The notes below the pieces were generated by a model. That model made no database searches. It worked only from the letters and a program-made list of their open reading frames with translations, and was not told the DNA's origin. Position numbers and translations under genes: made by a program. Below are positions 60,801 to 64,000 of a DNA stretch of 64,000 nt, piece after piece. The stretch is from Manduca sexta (Eukaryota; Arthropoda; Insecta; Lepidoptera; Sphingidae), in assembly GCF_014839805.1 (NCBI RefSeq), contig NC_051129.1, positions 6,824,920 through 6,888,919 on the forward strand, written 5' to 3'. Within the stretch, counting starts at the first letter, position 1. Every line of letters starts with the position of its first letter.

Positions 60801-62349
60801 CGGCTTGGTGAGTACCTACACCTGTAATTTAGTTTATAAACCTGCTGGCTCTCCGCCACGCAGCGATGTAACGTGGGCCAACCAGCTTACAAAAAACTAC
60901 TTGATAAACCTACTTTCGTGCCAAAAGGTAAATTACGTTAATATGTATTAGGTACCTTGGACAACTCTGCATATTTACAGAAATGAATGTATAAAATATT
61001 CTTATGGCAACAAATGCAAAGTCCGACTGAGACGAAACTCCACTCACCATTGAAACCCACACTGAGCACTAATGCTTTTGCAAAAGTCCCAGTAAAAATG
61101 TGTATCATAATTTCTAAGATGCTCTGCTGTGATGTCATTTGTTCGGTTGGATACCAACTCATGATGCTCATTCTAATTTATATTTGTTACTTAACACCAG
61201 CCTATACCACATGCGACTGGTGTGGCGCGCGATCGGCGGCGCAGAGGAGGGCACGGCGGGTGGGTCCCTGCGACTCCTGGAGGCGGCCTGCGCCACCGCC
61301 CTGCACTACGCGGACCTCGTGCACGGCGCACTAGCTGACCAGGGATATTATGAGAACCACGGTTAGTGAGAACACGGGACTTTGCTAAGCCCATGTTTTG
61401 AGCAGTATGTAGAATTCAAAGTACTTATTTAAATATTATCATATTGGTATTGATGCTCTCTACGGTTTGGACTAGGTATACATTATATATTTTTTTTTAG
61501 TTATCATTACGTGCATGCCATAAAAAAATGGCAGGTATCTTGTTTTCAGAGCGCTCAGTTTTCCGAATTTATTACAATACTAATCATATTTCCCCGCAGA
61601 TTTTTTTTCGACTTTGTAACATATTTTATAAAAAACGCTGACAAGTTAATCACTCTTTAGCCGAAGCTAGATTGTTTGGCTACCTTTTGAGTTGGCAAGA
61701 GACCAACGAACCATTAAAGGCTTGCTATAACTATGAATGAAATCAAGTTATTTTGGTTTACATAACAAAAAATAGTCTCGCATATAATTTTCATGTTTTC
61801 AATAATGGCATCTCCCATGGACTATGTATCGCACTTGTTACCTTAATGGATGTTAAATTGTTATTTATTTTAACATAAATGGAACAAGCCTTTGTTTTCC
61901 ATGAATATGAATATCTACGAAGCATTACGAAAACTAACATAGTATTCGTAACATGACATTTTAGTAGCCTACTTATGGTGGTCAGGTAGAAATATAACGT
62001 GTGAGCTTATAGACTTTTCTAATTGAAGCGACTATTTCGATTTTTATATAAGATAAAAGTTTGTTTTCACGCCTTAACGGTTCTTGGCTGTCTGCAATTC
62101 GTCGCATTTCATACGATAGTATACGTGATATTCTATATCAACATAAAAAATGGGTTCAACATATGAACAAGTTAGCTATATTCTAAAATTCACGTATATT
62201 TGTAGTCTAAACACACGAATTCTTATAAATGTATGCTAAAATGATCTATCTGCAACAGGTCAAAACAAAACAACGGAAGAAATATGTACGATCGTTAACA
62301 ATCTTGAGTACGTCCGCCGCTCGTTATCCGAATACGACGATGAACACAT
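15706..62349 (+). CDS. BAIAP3: BAIAP3/UNC13D-like Munc13-family protein (partial, 18 exons)
   Basis: Joining 18 exons with matching phases gives 907 codons, open to the right. A low-complexity basic/proline-rich N-terminus (1-120) leads to [18 protein letters not shown] (128-145) and the [16 protein letters not shown] block typical of BAIAP3 and Munc13-4. C2A (about 238-445) follows, with [14 protein letters not shown] and [11 protein letters not shown], so the calcium-binding Asp residues (256, 262, 350, 352) are kept. [13 protein letters not shown] closes C2A. From about 450 comes the MUN/MHD region ([60 protein letters not shown]). These proteins prime and tether dense-core or lysosome-related vesicles through SNAREs; the fly relative Staccato acts in tracheal tube fusion. 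Family is sure. Whether this is the stac or the Unc-13-4B orthologue is not. The second C2 is off the window. Confidence 0.93.
15863..17153 (+). other. Intron 1
   Basis: 1,291 bp. No gene or clear mobile element recognised; 16740-16880 is slightly GC-richer with no coding signal. Confidence 0.7.
17154..17358 (+). CDS. BAIAP3-like coding exon 2
   Basis: Acceptor TTCTTATAG|GTTTCC, donor CTGG|GTAAGT, phases 1 to 2, residues 53-121. The product is Pro/Arg-rich ([10 protein letters not shown]) and ends [23 protein letters not shown] 17300 (residue 102) lies in a strong start context (CCACCATGG) and could serve a shorter isoform. Confidence 0.8.
18838..19080 (-). repeat. Diverged inverted copy of the 'GGAGGAGGT' repeat
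   Basis: Contains 'cctatttgatttcgaggagtac', 'agaaagttattgttgaacaaaca' and 'ctttgaagtgggtaa' blocks in the same order as 7383-7700. Another short piece of the same end lies near 20575-20600. Non-coding. Confidence 0.45.
19706..19752 (+). repeat. Retroelement 3' tail fragment
   Basis: 'aggcctatattcagcagtgga' followed by 'ggctgatgatgatgatgac', the usual 3' end with GAT-rich tail of lepidopteran SINE/LINE families. Only the last about 50 bp remains. Confidence 0.55.
22071..22201. mobile_element. 131-bp mariner-type MITE
   Basis: Long terminal inverted repeats: the left end TAGTCCCACAAACTTATCTG pairs with a right end that reads, inverted, TAGTGCCACAAACTTATCTG, and the match continues through CCCGGTG. 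It is bounded by TA on both sides (22069-22070 and 22202-22203). The TA target and the size fit a Tc1/mariner-derived MITE. No coding capacity. Confidence 0.85.
22848..22990. other. GC-rich patch, function unknown
   Basis: About 140 bp with many CpG (gcgcagcg, cacggcgcgacg, cacgtcgcgtcgcgg) in otherwise AT-rich intron 2. It begins just after a possible acceptor (ctactcag). One frame is open from there for about 63 codons but matches no family I know. Could be an alternative first exon, a regulatory patch or an unrecognised repeat. Confidence 0.3.
24033..24225 (+). CDS. BAIAP3-like coding exon 3
   Basis: Acceptor CATTACCAG|GGTACA, donor AGAG|GTAAGC, phases 2 to 0, residues 121-185. Encodes [24 protein letters not shown] and ends ...[10 protein letters not shown], whose sequence continues in exon 4. 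The acceptor has a poor pyrimidine tract, but phase and conservation fix it. Confidence 0.88.
25795..25910 (-). repeat. Decayed dispersed repeat fragment
   Basis: On the minus strand contains 'cacctgatgataagtggagt' and 'gactgacgagagatgatta', resembling a common lepidopteran retroelement remnant. No coding sequence. Family uncertain. Confidence 0.3.
28498..29020 (+). pseudogene. LINE ORF1 3' part (gag-like zinc knuckles)
   Basis: Truncated at its start. A first frame (28501-28683) reads [18 protein letters not shown]...[13 protein letters not shown] and is lost at a T-run near 28655. The shifted frame continues [21 protein letters not shown]. Then come three zinc knuckles: [28 protein letters not shown] and [20 protein letters not shown], and an Ala/Pro-rich tail to the TAA at 29018-29020. 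In R1-clade elements this RNA-binding protein coats the transcript. The stop overlaps the ORF2 start as TAATG. Confidence 0.88.
29011..32192 (+). pseudogene. LINE ORF2: endonuclease-reverse transcriptase, broken
   Basis: Starts at ATG 29020 (or 29011). APE endonuclease: [37 protein letters not shown] and [52 protein letters not shown] and [13 protein letters not shown]. The C-terminal zinc finger is [19 protein letters not shown]. Breaks: in-frame TAG at 29470-29472 and 29608-29610, and frame changes near 30040, 30977 and 32037, the last restoring the usual end [15 protein letters not shown] to a TAG at 32190. Catalytic residues are still readable, so the copy decayed by point changes and small indels. 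In an active element this protein nicks the target and reverse-transcribes the RNA there. Confidence 0.92.
32337..32455 (+). other. Two stem-loops in LINE 3' UTR
   Basis: A perfect 10-bp inverted repeat TGCCTAGGTC (32337-32346) / GACCTAGGCA (32366-32375), and a perfect 8-bp one CTCCCGCC (32432-32439) / GGCGGGAG (32448-32455), shortly before the A tail. For R1-clade relatives the reverse transcriptase is known to recognise structured 3' UTR RNA, so these are candidates for that role. Confidence 0.6.
33160..33352 (+). repeat. Decayed retroelement-like repeat
   Basis: Blocks 'gcacaggtgcactct', 'gaatcaggcgtaggccc' and 'tctttacgtgctt' resemble a widespread lepidopteran repeat with internal deletions. 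A short open frame passes through but shows no domain. Confidence 0.3.
34108..34327 (+). CDS. BAIAP3-like coding exon 4
   Basis: Acceptor TTGTTTAG|GTGCTG, donor AATG|GTCAGT, phases 0 to 1, residues 186-258. Reads [20 protein letters not shown], the BAIAP3/Munc13-4 segment before C2A, then the first C2A strand ([20 protein letters not shown]) with Asp256. Confidence 0.95.
34328..37854 (+). other. Intron 4
   Basis: 3,527 bp, AT-rich. A T-run followed by 'aaatctttatttaatgaataagc' near 35050-35100 looks like a retroelement tail. Nothing else recognised. Confidence 0.65.
37855..38080 (+). CDS. BAIAP3-like coding exon 5 (C2A)
   Basis: Acceptor TTCCTGTAG|GCTTTA, donor AGTT|GTAAGT, phases 1 to 2, residues 259-333. 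Contains [13 protein letters not shown] (Asp262), a long basic insertion ([20 protein letters not shown]), then [20 protein letters not shown] and NETFK. Confidence 0.96.
38081..39593 (+). other. Intron 5
   Basis: 1,513 bp. Around 39125-39250 'gaaataagaaataagaaataa' followed by 'tgtccactctcggctatgcc' resembles a retroelement tail. A GT-rich tract lies at 39415-39470. Confidence 0.6.
39594..39772 (+). CDS. BAIAP3-like coding exon 6 (C2A)
   Basis: Acceptor TTGTACAG|TGATAT, donor CTTG|GTGAGT, phases 2 to 1, residues 334-393. Reads [20 protein letters not shown], with the second set of calcium ligands, then [19 protein letters not shown], the BAIAP3-type C2A extension, and DDFLG. Confidence 0.97.
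39773..44530 (+). other. Intron 6
   Basis: 4,758 bp. A short 'ccgacttcaaaaaaaggtgga' repeat fragment lies at 39905-39965. A TTTA-rich retroelement-like tail lies at about 43005-43040. No coding feature supported. Confidence 0.65.
44531..44694 (+). CDS. BAIAP3-like coding exon 7 (end of C2A)
   Basis: Acceptor TTAATTAG|GTTGCG, donor ACAG|GTAATA, phases 1 to 0, residues 394-448. Reads [20 protein letters not shown] and [18 protein letters not shown], the last C2A strands. Confidence 0.96.
44695..47960 (+). other. Intron 7
   Basis: 3,266 bp, mostly AT-rich. It contains an isolated GC-rich patch at 45955-46060, listed separately. No gene or complete element recognised. Confidence 0.65.
45955..46060. 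other. GC-rich patch in intron 7
   Basis: About 100 bp with dense CpG (ccgcggctcgccggcggcgc, cgcggggacgagccg, cgcgcacgctccgtcgcc) in very AT-rich DNA. No conserved frame or splice sites joining the gene phases. A regulatory element or internal promoter is possible; nothing proves it. Confidence 0.25.
47961..48196 (+). CDS. BAIAP3-like coding exon 8 (MUN start)
   Basis: Acceptor TTAAACCAG|GTTCGT, donor CCAAA|GTAAAA, phases 0 to 2, residues 449-526. [14 protein letters not shown] and [20 protein letters not shown] match the segment after C2A in the family. Confidence 0.95.
48589..48798 (+). CDS. BAIAP3-like coding exon 9
   Basis: After a 392-bp intron; acceptor TATTTAG|GTACAT, donor AACAA|GTATAT, phase 2 on both sides, residues 527-596. 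[12 protein letters not shown], then [20 protein letters not shown] and [10 protein letters not shown]. Confidence 0.93.
49580..50460 (+). mobile_element. Non-autonomous Helitron with internal tandem units
   Basis: Canonical ends: A|TCTATATACTATTATATAAA on the left and ...AAAAGCTAG|T on the right, with a CGCGG/CCGCG hairpin (50433-50437 with 50444-50448) nine bases before CTAG. A (TTTG)n tract follows the head, then four 123-bp units, then blocks 'gagcttccgttgcgtgcgc' and 'aaaactacccaacgtatta'. No Rep/helicase sequence. No target duplication, as expected for rolling-circle insertion between A and T. Confidence 0.9.
49634..50125 (+). repeat. Four 123-bp tandem units in the Helitron
   Basis: Repeat starts at 49634, 49757, 49880 and 50003, exactly 123 bp apart, each opening GCTAATCTCAGGAACTACC and closing '...aggagcggagcagtaatg'. 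Copies 1-3 differ by a few bases; the fourth is most diverged (ccgattcgaactg). Confidence 0.93.
51385..51468 (+). CDS. BAIAP3-like coding exon 10, GC donor
   Basis: Acceptor TTTACAG|GTTGGA, residues 597-624 ([20 protein letters not shown], then CPFNKEIR), phase 2 on both sides. The exon ends ATCAG and is followed by GCAAGT, a GC-type donor. The nearby GT at 51473 would give a stop in the next exon. Confidence 0.88.
51469..52055 (+). other. Intron 10 (GC-AG type)
   Basis: 587 bp, starting AG|GCAAGT and ending CGACAG|GAGTGA. The donor matches the tight consensus known for GC-AG introns. Confidence 0.85.
52056..52220 (+). CDS. BAIAP3-like coding exon 11
   Basis: Phases 2 to 2, donor AAAC|GTGAGT, residues 625-679. 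[19 protein letters not shown] and [20 protein letters not shown] are MUN sequences conserved in BAIAP3. Confidence 0.95.
52655..52706 (+). CDS. BAIAP3-like coding exon 12 (52 bp)
   Basis: Micro-sized exon, acceptor ATATTTCAG|AACGAA, donor AATG|GTAAGT, phases 2 to 0, residues 680-697: [17 protein letters not shown]. Its short length makes it easy to miss by automated gene calling. Confidence 0.93.
52707..56443 (+). other. Intron 12
   Basis: 3,737 bp. Holds a hAT-type MITE (53164-53327), a TG tract (about 53340-53354) and AT-rich filler. No other feature supported. Confidence 0.75.
53164..53327. mobile_element. 164-bp hAT-type MITE
   Basis: Perfect 11-bp terminal inverted repeats CAGTGGCGAAG / CTTCGCCACTG and an 8-bp target duplication CTATATAT at 53156-53163 and 53328-53335. 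The CA...TG ends and 8-bp duplication fit hAT elements. Non-coding. Confidence 0.9.
56444..56540 (+). CDS. BAIAP3-like coding exon 13
   Basis: Acceptor TTTCTTAG|GTATCT, donor GGAG|GTAAAT, phases 0 to 1, residues 698-729: [20 protein letters not shown], then an acidic stretch. Followed by the smallest intron (113 bp). Confidence 0.93.
56654..56789 (+). CDS. BAIAP3-like coding exon 14
   Basis: Acceptor TATTGTAG|TAATAT, donor ACAT|GTAAGT, phases 1 to 2, residues 730-774. [19 protein letters not shown] is followed by a His/Pro-rich insertion ([14 protein letters not shown]). Confidence 0.93.
56790..57965 (+). other. Intron 14
   Basis: 1,176 bp, AT-rich, nothing recognised. Confidence 0.7.
57966..58048 (+). 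CDS. BAIAP3-like coding exon 15
   Basis: Acceptor TCGCAG|GTGGTT, donor CTCG|GTAAGA, phases 2 to 1, residues 775-802: [20 protein letters not shown] then VRASVEL, the MUN segment that precedes the 'HSxSSVD' motif. Confidence 0.95.
58049..60743 (+). other. Intron 15
   Basis: 2,695 bp with the Penelope-like foldback repeats at 58690-59335; the remainder has no supported feature. Confidence 0.75.
58690..59335. repeat. Penelope-like terminal repeats, two tandem copies
   Basis: Two copies of 'gttagacattgaaataaaa' plus 'tcgcggttttttatatta' and TTTCTCCCGACGTTTCGA start near 58697 and 58919. An inverted copy of the end closes the cluster at 59260-59315. On the minus strand each full copy reads TCGAAACGTCGGGAG, a block characteristic of Penelope-like terminal repeats, which often carry hammerhead ribozymes. 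The CTGATGA core is not intact here (ACTATGA and CCATGA). No reverse transcriptase is present. Confidence 0.55.
60744..60807 (+). CDS. BAIAP3-like coding exon 16 (64 bp)
   Basis: Acceptor TGTTTTAG|ACCGTC, donor CTTG|GTGAGT, phases 1 to 2, residues 803-823: [28 protein letters not shown] is the conserved motif of the MUN middle part. Confidence 0.95.
61201..61361 (+). CDS. BAIAP3-like coding exon 17
   Basis: Acceptor AACACCAG|CCTATA, donor CACG|GTTAGT, phases 2 to 1, residues 824-877: [17 protein letters not shown]..., [30 protein letters not shown]-rich like exon 2. Confidence 0.96.
61362..62258 (+). other. Intron 17
   Basis: 897 bp, AT-rich, nothing recognised. Confidence 0.7.
62259..62349 (+). 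CDS. BAIAP3-like coding exon 18 (last in window)
   Basis: Acceptor TGCAACAG|GTCAAA, donor ACAT|GTAAGT, phases 1 to 2, residues 878-907: [20 protein letters not shown]. The frame leaves with phase 2, so the gene must continue to the right of base 64000. Confidence 0.95.
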
Positions 62350-64000
62350 GTAAGTACCTCGACTAGCGCCAAACTATCATCGCCTGGGTTCTAATTCTAT
62401 ATGCTACTCGTTATTTTGACAGTAAACGTTCCGTGTTGCATTGAAGATAATAGAACTATTAAGATTATTGACATAGACTCTTGCTGTAATCAAGTATTTG
62501 ATCACAGCAAGAGTCAGAATGAGTGTACAATAATCAGTTTCGAAACAGTTGAATCGGAAATATAAGCTTGGAATTAGCAATACTGTGCACATGGTAGAAA
62601 TTATATAAATTACGAGAAGCCTAACGCTTAACTGCACTACGTAATCATTAGCCAAGTTAACCATTGAAGCAAGACCTAATTAGCAATGTACAACCATGTC
62701 TGCAGTAGAAAATCAATTATAGATTGCCCTAACTACCTACATTTATTTTATTATAATTTATTGTGAATACATTCGCGAGTTTTTATTTTTTATTAAAAAG
62801 GTAATTCAGTGAAAGCTCTTTTTAACATTGAATTATAAAAACGAATTCTGAAAAAACATCAAATAACAACGGAAAAATATTATTTGAATATCTACGAAAT
62901 TCATTAGAATTGTTTGTTATTCTTTTAATTTAATAAATATTTCCAATGATAAATATTAAAAAAACAAGACTACATGATAAGTTTATCACACTGCTATTAG
63001 AATAAATACTTTTTTGTTTTTTTATATTTAATTTTTATAGTTTCAGTGACCTATTTTACTCTGTACCTATGCATATAAGAACCTTGTGAAAACGAACAAA
63101 TTTAGCTTAACAATGCGGCTAAGCGATTGTTAAATATTCGTAACATTGTTTTACAATGAGCGATTATCCTTTATTTTATGAAGTCATTACTATACTATAT
63201 GGAACGTTTACAAACATTTCTAACAATTAACCTCCACTTTACTACTCTGATAAGTTGAGTACGCAGTCTGGTACGTTGTCTTTGTTGTCTTGTATTAATT
63301 TCTTCAATATTTTGTGCGGGTATAAAATATTTAGCAGGAACCGTTATAAGAAGTGTTGTATTTTTGAAAAATTTAATGTTTCTAATAATTTATGACATTA
63401 AATTATTCTTTTTTTTACTTACGTGTAAAAATATGCTTTATATATAATACTTGTGTACTTTAATATTTTATTTTAGGTAGATATTCGTTGTATAAATAAA
63501 ACGCAGTAAGTACTTATATACTGTTTTTTTACACTATAGGTCTTAAATAAATATTTCAATATCAAATCGACTAATATAAAATAATATATTTTTGTTATAT
63601 TTGTCAAGATTCTATCAGTAATAGTAATAATATCCGTCCAGTATATATATACTGTCCCATTGTTGGGCACCAGTATCCTTTTCTACTGTGATGGTTTCTA
63701 TTATATAGGAAAAACAATAAATCTAAAATAATAATTCCATAAGCGGTAAAATATTCTTAATGCGTTTTCATTGTTATCGCTATAGTGGGGCATATTATTA
63801 ATGGAACAGTAATGATTCCTGTTATTGGACATTTACTAGACACATTAGAAGCGGCGGTAGCCTAGTTGGGTGTGGAATAGACTGCCAAGATGAATGTCCG
63901 CAGGTTCAAATCCCAAGGGCACACACCTCTGACTTTTTTAAAAAATCATGTGCGTATTCTTTGTAAATTTATCGTTCGCTTTAACGGTGAAGGAAAACAT
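62350..64000 (+). other. Intron 18 (open to the right)
   Basis: At least 1,651 bp with no further exon that fits phase 2. A SINE head starts at 63849. A short inverted pair (ACTCTTGCTGTAATCAAGTA / TTGATCACAGCAAGAGT) makes a hairpin at about 62477-62515. Confidence 0.7.
63849..64000 (+). mobile_element. tRNA-derived SINE, cut by window end
   Basis: The head contains GCGGTAGCCTAGTTGGG (A-box TAGCCTAGTTG) and GCAGGTTCAAATCCC (B-box), followed by 'cacacacctctgactttttt' and 'ctttaacggtgaaggaaaac'. It runs off the right edge at the point where the truncated copy in intron 3 begins, so both belong to one family. Confidence 0.85.

Noticed and set aside
63849..63925. Functional tRNA gene on the plus strand
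   Set aside because: The head is tRNA-like but continues into a SINE body and shows no cloverleaf closure.

Overview
The window is AT-rich animal DNA and almost certainly comes from a lepidopteran insect. The evidence is a multi-exon animal gene with GT-AG introns, SINEs with the head and tail typical of moths and butterflies, Helitrons of the A|TC...CTAG|T type, an R1-clade LINE and an mdg3/micropia-like Ty3/gypsy element. No species can be named from sequence alone.

Layout. Positions 1-8729 are intergenic or far-upstream DNA with decayed repeats, a Helitron (about 6060-6908) and small hairpin elements; no host gene is supported there. Positions 8730-15364 are one almost complete Ty3/gypsy retrotransposon on the minus strand. 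It has 289-bp LTRs differing at one base, a GTAC target duplication, a frameshift between RT and RNase H, a hairpin-bearing 59-bp tandem array near its 3' end and a SINE nested in its 5' leader. From 15706 to the right edge runs one host gene on the plus strand, a BAIAP3/UNC13D-family (Munc13-like) protein. I resolved 18 consecutive coding exons (907 codons). Every splice phase joins, and the calcium-binding C2A domain and most of the MUN region are covered. The rest of MUN and the expected second C2 domain lie beyond base 64000.

The long introns hold the mobile DNA. Intron 3 contains a dead R1-clade LINE inserted into a lepidopteran SINE, both with readable target duplications. Intron 2 has a TA-flanked mariner-type MITE, intron 9 a Helitron with four 123-bp tandem units, intron 12 a hAT-type MITE with an 8-bp duplication, and intron 15 Penelope-like foldback repeats. 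A SINE head of the family hit by the LINE is cut by the right edge.

I see no CRISPR array, phage, operon or clearly new gene system. The observations most worth following are the tandem hairpins of the gypsy element, whose two arm substitutions both keep pairing as G-U in the element's sense RNA; the LINE-in-SINE nesting, which may reflect target choice; a GC-AG intron in the host gene; and the very young LTR insertion about 210 bp from the first coding exon.
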